DNA from: Alphaproteobacteria bacterium
Lineage (GTDB): Bacteria > Pseudomonadota > Alphaproteobacteria > ATCC43930 > CGMCC-115725
Assembly (NCBI GenBank): GCA_005884825.1
Contig: VAZT01000003.1
Coordinates: forward strand, 1-15,271
Length of the DNA: 15,271 nucleotides
Direction: 5' to 3'
Shown here: positions 1-6,104 of the stretch, one piece after another
Numbering within the stretch: the stretch's first letter is position 1
How the letters are laid out: every line of letters starts with the position of its first letter
Translations under genes and position numbers: made by a program
Notes under the pieces: generated by a model
Databases searched by the model: none
Seen by the model: only the letters and a program-made list of their open reading frames with translations
What the model was told of the DNA's origin: nothing

Positions 1-567
1 GACCCGTCCTTCCGCAATCAGCCGTACGGTGAGCGGGTAGAGGCGATGCTCGGCCTTGAGGATTCGCTCCGACAGCCGCGCCTCATCGTCGTCGGAATGG
101 ACCGGTACTACGGCCTGAGCGACGATCGGCCCGCAGTCGAGTTCCGGGCGGACGAAATGAACCGTGCAGCCGGCAAAGCGGACGCCGGCAGCGAGTGCTT
201 GGCGCTGCGCATGCAGGCCGCGGAAGCAGGGGAGCAGTGAGGGATGAATATTGACCATCCGGTCGCGCCATGCCTCCACGAAATTCGCGTCCAATATGCG
301 CATGAAGCCGGCAAGGCAGACGAGCTCGACCCGGTGCTCGCAAAGCCGCCGCTGCGCCTCAACCGCAAAGGCGCGCCGGTCGAGGTGCGGGATGACCACT
401 GCGGGTATACCGGCCGCGGCCGCGATCCCGAGGCCCGGCGCTTCCGCCCGGCTGCTGATGACGAGAGCGATCTCGGCGGGGTGGGCCTCAGCCGAGCATG
501 CCGCTATCAGAGCCTCTAGATTTGAGCCCCGGCCCGAGATCAGCACGCCGACTCTCAGCCGCGCCAT
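1..567 (-). CDS. purN: Phosphoribosylglycinamide formyltransferase PurN (3' end cut by the window edge)
   Basis: PurN transfers a formyl group from 10-formyltetrahydrofolate to glycinamide ribonucleotide (GAR), the third step of de novo purine synthesis in the cytoplasm. The 189 visible codons read without a stop from ATG at 567 to the window edge. The N-terminus carries the nucleotide-binding loop LISGRGSNLEAL (residues 9-20). The catalytic set falls at the same numbers as in the E. coli enzyme: Asn106 and His108 in VNIHPSLLP, His137 and Asp144 in TVHFVRPELDCGP. The family is usually about 190-220 residues, so only a short C-terminal piece is missing. A weak GGAA lies about 8 nt before the ATG. 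In many alphaproteobacteria purM lies directly upstream and co-oriented; here the upstream neighbour is the divergent DUF2066 gene, 142 bp away, so purN needs its own promoter. Identification is certain; the 3' end is unseen. Confidence 0.97.
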   Translation of the reverse strand, partial: MARLRVGVLISGRGSNLEALIAACSAEAHPAEIALVISSRAEAPGLGIAAAAGIPAVVIPHLDRRAFAVEAQRRLCEHRVELVCLAGFMRILDANFVEAWRDRMVNIHPSLLPCFRGLHAQRQALAAGVRFAGCTVHFVRPELDCGPIVAQAVVPVHSDDDEARLSERILKAEHRLYPLTVRLIAEGRV

Positions 568-709
568 TGCGGGTTTCCGGCCTCGGAGCGCCGTTCCGGG
601 TCGATCGCCCGGCGGGTCCGGCTGTTGATGGCGTCCTCGCAAAAACTGCTGTATGACCGCTGCGCGGCGGCCGACAGCCGCGAAGATATCGGGTCGGAGG
701 CGGATTGCA
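568..709. promoter_or_regulatory. Divergent intergenic region between purN and the DUF2066 gene
   Basis: These 142 bases separate two divergent genes and must hold promoters for both, unless the + strand transcript starts further upstream. I see no strong sigma-70 pair. The best weak candidate on the + strand is TTGATG at 625-630 with TGTATG at 650-655, but the 19-nt spacing is too long. I see no remnant of purM, which usually occupies this position in relatives. The call as a promoter region rests on gene geometry, not on a recognised motif. Confidence 0.35.
696..700 (+). promoter_or_regulatory. Shine-Dalgarno site that sets the DUF2066 start
   Basis: GGAGG lies 9 nt before the ATG at 710. 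The alternative in-frame ATG at 653 has no such site, and starting there would put 19 Arg-rich residues in front of a normal signal peptide. The start at 710 is therefore preferred. Confidence 0.7.
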
Positions 710-1924
710 ATGGCTCTGCGGCTGATCACCGCGTGCGCGCTCCTGCTGCTGGGAGCAGTCTCAATGCATGCGGGACCGGCCCCGGCACAGGAGACCGACG
801 AGGCCTATTCGGCGACGGTGAAGGTGGATGCGACGGCCGACAGCGCCGCGGCGGCGCGGGAGATCGCGCGCATCGATGGGCAAAGGCGTGCCCTCGCTTC
901 GGTCCTCGAGCGTCTCTCCGGCGCGTCCGAACCTGCCAAGCCGCCGAAGCTCGACGACAAAGCGATCACCGACATGGTCGCCAGTTTCGAGGTGGCAAAC
1001 GAACACATGTCGGCCGTGCGTTATGTCGCGGACTACACTTTTCACTTCCGCCCGTCCAAGGTGCGGCGGCTGGTCCGGGTCGCCGAGACCGCGCCAACGG
1101 AAAGCGGTGGCAAAAGCTCCCCGGACAAAAACGTTGGGGACAAAAGCTCTGTGGACAACGGCGCCAAAAGCCCCGCGGAAAGCGGTAGCAAGCCATCCGC
1201 CGAGAGCGGCAATCGGGTTCTCGTCGTTCTGCCGGTCTACAGGGATGGGTCGAACCTCGTCTTATGGGACGACCCTAATGCGTGGCGCGCGGCCTGGTCG
1301 CAGCGGCCGGCCGGGCCCGGGCCGGGCCGTGTCGTACTGCCGCTGGGCGACGCCGGGGATCTCGCGGCGATCGATGCGGAGAAGGCCGGATCCGGCAGAC
1401 CCGAGGCGCTGACCGCGATCGCCCAACGAAATAGCGGGTCCGAAACGGTCGTCGCGTTGGCGACAGCCCGACGTCAGGGAGACAAGCTTGCCGGGCTCGA
1501 CGTGGCGGTGAAGCGATATCGTTACGGGCACCTCGTCGATACGCAAGGAAGCTCGTTCGAGGCCGATCCCGCCGAGAGCGAGGCGGACTTTCTGAGCAGG
1601 GCGGCAGATTCGGTCGCCGTGGAGATCGAGAGCGGCGCCAGACGCAGTGCCGGCGCGCATTCCGACCAGCCGGGGAGCCTTGCGGTCACCGTTCCGATCA
1701 CTAGTCTCGGCGAGTGGGTGCAGGTGCGTAACCGGCTAGCCTCGGTCAGCGCAATCCGAAAAATCGATCTGTTGTCGCTCAGTCGGCAGGAAGCGAGAAT
1801 CGAGGTCAAATATATCGGCAGTCAGGATCAGCTGAAATCCAGCCTGGCCGAGGTCAACCTCGATCTCGGCGGCGGCGATCCGATCTGGCGGATTCAGTCC
1901 TCGGGCGCGGCGAGTGCGCGCTAG
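710..1924 (+). CDS. DUF2066 domain protein, exported, function unknown
   Basis: This 404-residue protein begins with a classical signal peptide: a short basic start, the hydrophobic run around residues 8-18, and a likely cleavage after APA at residue 26. It should act in the periplasm or cell envelope. The first part of the mature chain (SATVKVDATADSAAAAREIA) and the closing section match my memory of DUF2066 proteins, which sit next to a CDP-alcohol phosphatidyltransferase and hdaA in many alphaproteobacteria. No enzymatic function is known to me. Residues 131-167 form a Lys/Ser/Gly/Glu/Asp-rich repetitive linker that separates an N-terminal domain (about 27-130) from the C-terminal half. 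The start at 710 was chosen for its GGAGG and signal peptide; an ATG at 653 is the alternative. It is the first gene of a likely + strand transcript, followed after 55 nt by the phosphatidyltransferase gene. Family assignment is by memory of sequence and neighbourhood, so moderately firm. Confidence 0.85.
   Translation: MALRLITACALLLLGAVSMHAGPAPAQETDEAYSATVKVDATADSAAAAREIARIDGQRRALASVLERLSGASEPAKPPKLDDKAITDMVASFEVANEHMSAVRYVADYTFHFRPSKVRRLVRVAETAPTESGGKSSPDKNVGDKSSVDNGAKSPAESGSKPSAESGNRVLVVLPVYRDGSNLVLWDDPNAWRAAWSQRPAGPGPGRVVLPLGDAGDLAAIDAEKAGSGRPEALTAIAQRNSGSETVVALATARRQGDKLAGLDVAVKRYRYGHLVDTQGSSFEADPAESEADFLSRAADSVAVEIESGARRSAGAHSDQPGSLAVTVPITSLGEWVQVRNRLASVSAIRKIDLLSLSRQEARIEVKYIGSQDQLKSSLAEVNLDLGGGDPIWRIQSSGAASAR
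1100..1210 (+). repeat. Imperfect repeats coding for a low-complexity linker in the DUF2066 protein
   Basis: The DNA repeats short words around ACAAAAGC, GCCAAAAGC and GGAAAGCGGT with spacers, giving repeated Lys-Ser, Glu-Ser-Gly and Asp-Lys units at residues 131-167. The result is a flexible, hydrophilic linker with no predicted fold. It looks like degenerate tandem duplication. Confidence 0.6.
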
Positions 1925-1935
1925 CCACGGCCGCG

Positions 1936-1956
1936 GGAATGCCGATCTCGCATTCC
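1936..1956 (+). other. Hairpin before the phosphatidyltransferase gene
   Basis: GGAATGC at 1936-1942 and GCATTCC at 1950-1956 are a perfect 7-bp inverted repeat with a 7-nt loop. A second copy of GCATTCC at 1966-1972 could pair with the same left arm. There is no following U-run, so it is not a standard intrinsic terminator. It lies just upstream of the start codon and could affect translation of the downstream gene; that effect is inferred. Confidence 0.4.
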
Positions 1957-1981
1957 GGCAACCATGCATTCCGGCAACGAT
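1950..1981 (+). repeat. 16-nt tandem duplication over the start of the phosphatidyltransferase gene
   Basis: The unit GCATTCCGGCAACSAT occurs twice head to tail (1950-1965 and 1966-1981), with one C/G difference. The next base completes an ATG after each copy, at 1964 and 1980. Because 16 is not a multiple of three, the first ATG is in another frame; only the second opens the gene. Confidence 0.8.
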
Positions 1982-2546
1982 GATGAATGGGCTCGGGCTC
2001 AATCTCCCGAATTTGATTTCGCTGGGAAGATTGCTGCTGGTCCCGCTGGCGATCTCGCTCATTCTCGGCGGGAATTACTGGGCCGCCTTCTGGGTTTTCG
2101 TGGTCGCGGGGGTTTCGGACGCGCTCGACGGCTTCATCGCAAAGCGCTTCGACCGGCGCACGCGATTGGGTGCTTTACTGGATCCCCTCGCCGATAAGGT
2201 GCTCCTCGTCAGCGTTTATGTCACTCTCGGCGTCGCCGGCCAGATTTGGGCCTGGCTCGTCGTCCTCGTCGTCTTTCGAGATGTCATGATTATCGGTGGC
2301 TTTCTATTGATCCAGGCGGTCGCTGCGTTGCCGAAACCCACCCACCCGCTCTTCATCAGCAAAGTCAACACGGGCGTGCAGGTCGCGATGGTGGGCTACG
2401 TGTTGGCTCGACGAGGCCTCGGCGCCGACGCCGGCCCGGTCGATGAAGTGCTGGGGATTGCGGTCGCCGTGACCACGGTCGTTTCGGGATTGACTTATCT
2501 CCTGCGGTGGGCCCGCATCCTCGCGCACTCGGAGCAAGCCCTGTGA
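1980..2546 (+). CDS. CDP-alcohol phosphatidyltransferase (PgsA-like)
   Basis: An integral membrane enzyme that moves a phosphatidyl group from CDP-diacylglycerol to an alcohol acceptor in phospholipid synthesis. The class I motif DxxDGxxAR-x8-GxxxDxxxD is present at residues 47-72 (D47, D50, G51, G64, D68, D72), with Lys55 in place of the usual Arg. The N-terminal NLPNLISLGRLLLVPL is typical of the family, and several hydrophobic membrane segments follow. The 188-residue length from 1980 fits. An open frame back to 1914 overlaps the DUF2066 tail, but its added residues are hydrophilic and unlike the family, so ATG 1980 or 1983 is preferred; no clear Shine-Dalgarno site is visible. The acceptor cannot be told from sequence: glycerol-3-phosphate (PgsA) is one possibility, but many alphaproteobacteria have a second canonical pgsA elsewhere. 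It lies between the DUF2066 gene and hdaA, with 55-nt gaps on both sides. Confidence 0.92.
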   Translation: MMNGLGLNLPNLISLGRLLLVPLAISLILGGNYWAAFWVFVVAGVSDALDGFIAKRFDRRTRLGALLDPLADKVLLVSVYVTLGVAGQIWAWLVVLVVFRDVMIIGGFLLIQAVAALPKPTHPLFISKVNTGVQVAMVGYVLARRGLGADAGPVDEVLGIAVAVTTVVSGLTYLLRWARILAHSEQAL

Positions 2547-2601
2547 GCAGATCCGGGCGAGCACCGGCCCTGGTTACCCCACCGGTTCTAGTTATGGAAT
2601 A

Positions 2602-3333
2602 ATGGTGCAACTCACCCTCGATCTGCCCCGCCGCATTGCTTTGAGCCGCTCCGATTTCCTGATCTCGGACAGCAATGCCGCAGCGTTTGGCTGGATAGAC
2701 CGGTGGCCTAATTGGCCAGCTGGAGCCCTGGCGCTGCATGGGCCAGCGCGTAGCGGCAAGACGCATCTCCTCCATCTCTGGTGTGAGCATACGGAGGGTG
2801 TCATTGTTTCTGGCGAGGCACTCGGGGAGGAGGTGGTGGCTCGCCTCGTCGCGGAGCGCCGCTATCGCATCGCCATCGATGATGCCGACCGCGCGTCCGA
2901 ACTCGCGCTGCTCCACCTATACAATTTCTGCATGGAAAGCCGAGGCGGCCTTTTAGTGGCCGCTCGCCAGCCGCCCGCCGCCTGGACCGTCGTGTTGCCC
3001 GATCTCGATTCGCGATTGCGCGCGGTCTTGGCTATCGAGATCGGCTTCCCCAATGACGCACTCCTCGGGGCGGTTCTGGTCAAGCACTTTGCCGACCGGC
3101 AACTGTGCGTCGCGCCGGGGGTGATCGCGTATTTGCTCACGCACATGGAGCGGTCTTTCGCGGCAGCCGCCGAAATGGCCTGCCGGCTCGACTCGGTTTC
3201 GCTGCGCGACCGGCGCGCGATCACAGTGGCGCTGGCGCGCCAACTTCTTTCAGAAGCCGGGGTTTCGGGCGCCGGGGTTTCAGAAGCCGGGGCTCACGGG
3301 TTTTCGTCGGTCAGTGATTCGGGCGTGACGTAG
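2602..3333 (+). CDS. hdaA: HdaA-type regulatory inactivator of DnaA
   Basis: A DnaA-like AAA+ protein that works with the sliding clamp to stimulate ATP hydrolysis by DnaA after initiation, limiting replication restarts. Residues 3-9 (QLTLDLP) are a clamp-binding motif. The P-loop is GPARSGKT (47-54) and the Walker B region is IAIDDAD (90-96), followed by a DnaA-like domain without the C-terminal DNA-binding domain. This separates it from DnaA itself. The expected end of the conserved part is near ITVALARQLL; after that come about 30 unusual residues encoded partly by a 15-nt tandem repeat. The start at 2602 puts the clamp motif at the extreme N-terminus as expected; the Shine-Dalgarno site is weak. 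It is the third gene of the likely DUF2066-phosphatidyltransferase-hdaA transcript. The last 40 nt overlap the convergent histidine phosphatase gene. The tail may be a recent extension. Confidence 0.92.
   Translation: MVQLTLDLPRRIALSRSDFLISDSNAAAFGWIDRWPNWPAGALALHGPARSGKTHLLHLWCEHTEGVIVSGEALGEEVVARLVAERRYRIAIDDADRASELALLHLYNFCMESRGGLLVAARQPPAAWTVVLPDLDSRLRAVLAIEIGFPNDALLGAVLVKHFADRQLCVAPGVIAYLLTHMERSFAAAAEMACRLDSVSLRDRRAITVALARQLLSEAGVSGAGVSEAGAHGFSSVSDSGVT
3248..3292 (+). repeat. 15-nt tandem repeat, three copies, in the hdaA tail
   Basis: Units TTTCAGAAGCCGGGG (3248-3262), TTTCGGGCGCCGGGG (3263-3277) and TTTCAGAAGCCGGGG (3278-3292). Copies one and three are identical. In the hdaA frame they give a pentapeptide repeat, (L/V)S(E/G)AG. 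The block ends one base before the stop codon of the opposite-strand phosphatase gene. Confidence 0.88.
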
Positions 3334-3815
3334 CCGATCAACTCGTGCCGCGAGGAGCCCAAAATCGACCAGTCGGCCGGAACCCGGAAGCTGGCACAGG
3401 CGGCAGTCGGAAACTTTCCGGAAGCGAGCGCTCGGAAAGCCGGCGAATTCTCGTCGGCAAGCGCAATCGCCAGCTCATGAAGCCCCGGATTATGGCCAAT
3501 CATTAATACATTGACGTCGCGTGCGTCGAGGCGGGATAGACGCGCCGCCAGCTTTTCTCGCGAGGCGAGATACAGTCCGTCCTCGATCGACGTACGCGGC
3601 GCGGGCGAAAATTCGGCGAGAACCAGATCGAGCGTCTCCCGCGTCCGCTGCGCGCTCGAGCAGAGAATAAGATCGACCGCGCCGAGCTTGGCCGAGAGAT
3701 TTCTGGCGATGCGACGTGCCGTCTTGCGGCCGCCACGACTTAACGGCCGTTCGTGATCTTCAACATTTTCTTTGGTGCTCGACTTCGCGTGGCGGAGCAA
3801 ATGCAGCATATTCAT
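3294..3815 (-). CDS. sixA: SixA-like histidine phosphatase
   Basis: A 173-residue protein of the histidine phosphatase superfamily, SixA-like branch, which removes phosphate from phosphohistidine (for example on HPt domains) or from small phosphate esters. The catalytic N-terminal motif is LLRHAKSS, with Arg8 and His9. Arg57 lies in SSAQRTRET and the second catalytic His108 in MIGHNPGLHELA. The short length, with no large insertion, fits SixA rather than phosphoglycerate mutase. The start at 3815 is supported by GAGG 6 nt upstream; the open frame runs further back to 4022 but that part is Arg/Trp-rich, unlike the family, and overlaps ppk. It is divergent from ppk and convergent with hdaA, overlapping its tail by 40 nt. 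The substrate is unknown; its place beside polyphosphate genes hints at phosphate metabolism but does not prove it. Confidence 0.9.
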   Translation of the reverse strand: MNMLHLLRHAKSSTKENVEDHERPLSRGGRKTARRIARNLSAKLGAVDLILCSSAQRTRETLDLVLAEFSPAPRTSIEDGLYLASREKLAARLSRLDARDVNVLMIGHNPGLHELAIALADENSPAFRALASGKFPTAACASFRVPADWSILGSSRHELIGYVTPESLTDENP

Positions 3816-3964
3816 CTCAGGCCTCATTGCCGGGCACGTACGCGCTTCGTGCTCGACCGCATGGCCGTCGATCATGCGTACAAGCACAAGACATGACACT
3901 CTTTCACCCGGAAGATAGACTCCGCGTCGACTAGGTTTCCTCCAGCTCCATCGGGAGAGCGGTA
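3816..3964. promoter_or_regulatory. Divergent promoter region between sixA and ppk
   Basis: These 149 bases lie between two divergent starts and should contain promoters for the phosphatase gene and for ppk-ppx. GAGG (3822-3825 on the minus strand) precedes sixA. GGGAG (3953-3957) lies 7 nt before the GTG start of ppk and decides that start. I could not find a convincing -35/-10 pair. A stretch near 3883-3900 resembles half of a PhoB box on the minus strand but does not form the required direct repeat. Confidence 0.4.
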
Positions 3965-6100
3965 GTGAGTACCAGCGCCCAGCCTGTCGAGATCGCGTCG
4001 GTCGATTTCCATTCCGCAGCACGCTTTATCAATCGCGAACTCTCTTGGCTCGCTTTCAACGAGCGGGTGCTTGCCGAGGCTGACAATTTGCGCCACCCGC
4101 TGCTCGAGCGGCTCCGCTTCGTGTCGATCTCGGCAAACAACCTCGATGAATTCTACATGGTGCGGGTGGCTGGGCTGAAGGGCCAGCATCTTGCCGGAAT
4201 CAAGACACTGAGCCAGGACGGGCTCACCCCGGCGCAACAGCTCGAGGCAATCAGGCAACGCGCCGGCAAGCTGATGGCCGACCAGCAGATCACTTGGCTG
4301 GCGTTGCGCAGGCAGCTCGACGAAGCCGGGATCAGCGTCATCGATCCGAGCGAGCTGAAACCGGGTGATCGCGCGTGGCTCGAAGATCGTTTTATGGCCG
4401 AGGTCTTCCCGGTCCTGACCCCGCTGGCGCTCGACCCGGCACATCCATTTCCGTTTGTCGCCAATCGCGGGTTCGGCTTGGCGCTCGAGCTCGAGCGGGT
4501 CAGCGACAATATTCGCCTTCAGGCGCTGACCCTGATCCCATCCTCTATCGATCGATTCGTTCGTTTGCCGGGGAGCCAAATCCGGTTCCTGCCGATCGAA
4601 CAGATGATCGCGCTCTTCCTCGATCATCTGTTCCCTGGTTTTGCGGTCGTGGCGCAAGGCGTTTTTCGGCTGCTGCGCGACAGTGAGGTCGAGATCGAAG
4701 AGGAAGCAGAGGATCTGGTCCGACTCTTCGAGACGGCGTTAAAACGGCGGCGGCGCGGTCATGCCATCCTCCTCGCGGTCGATTCGACAATGCCGGCCGA
4801 CCTGCGGCGGTACCTTATGGAAAAGCTCGATGCGGCGCCGGCCGACGTGTTTGCGACCGACGGCATTCTAGGCCTCAATGACACCGAGCAGCTGATCGTC
4901 GACGAGCGGCCCGACCTCGTCTTCACGCCCTATAATGCGCGCTTTCCCGAACGCATCCGAGATTTCGGCGGGGATTGCTTTGCGGCGATTCGGCAGAAGG
5001 ACATCATTGTCCACCATCCCTACGAGAGCTTCGACGTCGTCGTTCAGTTCATCAGGCAAGCGGCGCGCGACCCGGCGGTCGTCGCGATCAAGCAGACCCT
5101 CTATCGCACGAGCGAGGATAGTCCGATCGTGCGCGAACTCGCCGCAGCCGCCGAAGCCGGGAAGTCGGTGACGGCGCTGATCGAACTAAAGGCCCGTTTC
5201 GACGAGGAGGCCAATATCCGTTGGGCCCGCGATCTCGAACGGGCTGGCGTGCAGGTGGTCTACGGCTTCCTGGAACTCAAGACGCACGCTAAAGTTTCCT
5301 TGGTCGTGCGTCGCGAGGCCGGCCAGCTTTGTTCATATGTTCATTTCGGGACCGGCAATTATCATCCCTATACAGCCAAGGTTTACACTGATCTGTCGTT
5401 CTTCACCTCTGACCCCGCATTGTGCCGCGATGCCGCGCGTCTGTTCAATTTCATGACGGGTTATGCCAGCCCCGCGAGCCTGGAGAAGATCGCGGTCGCG
5501 CCGCTCACGCTCCGGGTTCGGCTCGGCGAGCTGATCGAAGCCGAAATCGAGAACGCAAAGCAGGGCAAATCGGCGCAGATCTGGGCGAAATTGAACGCGC
5601 TTGTCGACCCGGCCATTATCGACCTCCTCTATGAAGCCTCACAGGCAGGGGTGAGCATCGATCTGGTGGTGCGCGGGATCTGCTGTTTGCGGCCGGGCAT
5701 TCCCGGCCTCTCCGAAAATATTCGCGTGAAGAGCATCATCGGGCGGTTTCTCGAACATAGCCGCATCGTGTGCTTCGGCAGCGGCAACAAGCTGCCCTCC
5801 CATCGGGCCAAGGTGTTCATCAGTTCGGCCGATTGGATGCCACGCAATTTCGACGGGCGCGTCGAAGCATTGGTGCCGATTGAAAACCCGACGGTTCACC
5901 GCCAAGTGCTGGACGAAATCATGGTGGCGAATCTCCGCGACACAATGCAGAGCTGGAGCTTGTCGCCGACGGGGGAATACGAGCGCGTGCCGGCCGATGA
6001 AGAAGGCTTTTCTGCCCATACGTACTTCATGACAAATCCGAGCCTGTCCGGGCGCGGCAAGGCGCTGAGGCGAGGGCATCCGAGGCTCGTCGTGCGCTGA
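3965..6100 (+). CDS. ppk: Polyphosphate kinase 1
   Basis: Ppk1 polymerises the terminal phosphate of ATP into inorganic polyphosphate, reversibly, through a phosphohistidine intermediate; it is peripheral to the inner membrane. At 711 residues it is full length. The N-terminal domain opens with RFINRELSWLAFNERVL and LDEFYMVRVAGL, both hallmarks. In the C1 domain, His441 in LKTHAKVSLV corresponds to the phosphorylated histidine (E. coli His435). His598 in LEHSRIVCFGSG is the second conserved catalytic histidine (E. coli His592). YVHFGTGNYHPYTAK and QTLYRTSEDSPI are also typical. Translation starts at GTG 3965, supported by GGGAG 7 nt upstream. The stop is 4 nt before ppx, so synthesis and degradation of polyphosphate appear to be coupled. 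No disruption is visible. Confidence 0.99.
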   Translation: MSTSAQPVEIASVDFHSAARFINRELSWLAFNERVLAEADNLRHPLLERLRFVSISANNLDEFYMVRVAGLKGQHLAGIKTLSQDGLTPAQQLEAIRQRAGKLMADQQITWLALRRQLDEAGISVIDPSELKPGDRAWLEDRFMAEVFPVLTPLALDPAHPFPFVANRGFGLALELERVSDNIRLQALTLIPSSIDRFVRLPGSQIRFLPIEQMIALFLDHLFPGFAVVAQGVFRLLRDSEVEIEEEAEDLVRLFETALKRRRRGHAILLAVDSTMPADLRRYLMEKLDAAPADVFATDGILGLNDTEQLIVDERPDLVFTPYNARFPERIRDFGGDCFAAIRQKDIIVHHPYESFDVVVQFIRQAARDPAVVAIKQTLYRTSEDSPIVRELAAAAEAGKSVTALIELKARFDEEANIRWARDLERAGVQVVYGFLELKTHAKVSLVVRREAGQLCSYVHFGTGNYHPYTAKVYTDLSFFTSDPALCRDAARLFNFMTGYASPASLEKIAVAPLTLRVRLGELIEAEIENAKQGKSAQIWAKLNALVDPAIIDLLYEASQAGVSIDLVVRGICCLRPGIPGLSENIRVKSIIGRFLEHSRIVCFGSGNKLPSHRAKVFISSADWMPRNFDGRVEALVPIENPTVHRQVLDEIMVANLRDTMQSWSLSPTGEYERVPADEEGFSAHTYFMTNPSLSGRGKALRRGHPRLVVR

Positions 6101-6104
6101 CCTG

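Noticed and set aside
725..736. A lipobox-like Ile-Thr-Ala-Cys (residues 6-9) in the DUF2066 signal peptide.
   Set aside because: The cysteine is at residue 9, before the main hydrophobic run, so lipoprotein processing there is implausible. A normal signal peptidase site fits better.
625..1188. Open frame overlapping the first part of the DUF2066 gene.
   Set aside because: It is out of frame with the signal peptide and domain, and its composition is Gly/Arg/Ala-rich without known motifs.
1914..1979. A longer start for the phosphatidyltransferase at 1914.
   Set aside because: It would overlap the DUF2066 tail and add 22 hydrophilic residues unlike the family N-terminus.
3870..3905. A possible PhoB box before ppk or sixA.
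   Set aside because: Only one half-site resembles the consensus; the second direct repeat at the required spacing is absent.
3816..4022. A longer N-terminus for the SixA-like phosphatase.
   Set aside because: The added residues are Arg/Trp/Ser-rich, overlap the ppk start, and would put 69 residues before a catalytic motif that normally sits at the extreme N-terminus. GAGG supports 3815.
4153..4657. Long minus-strand open frames inside ppk, and similar ones inside ppx, radA and purF.
   Set aside because: They are antisense to well-conserved genes, show no recognisable domains and are expected in GC-rich DNA.
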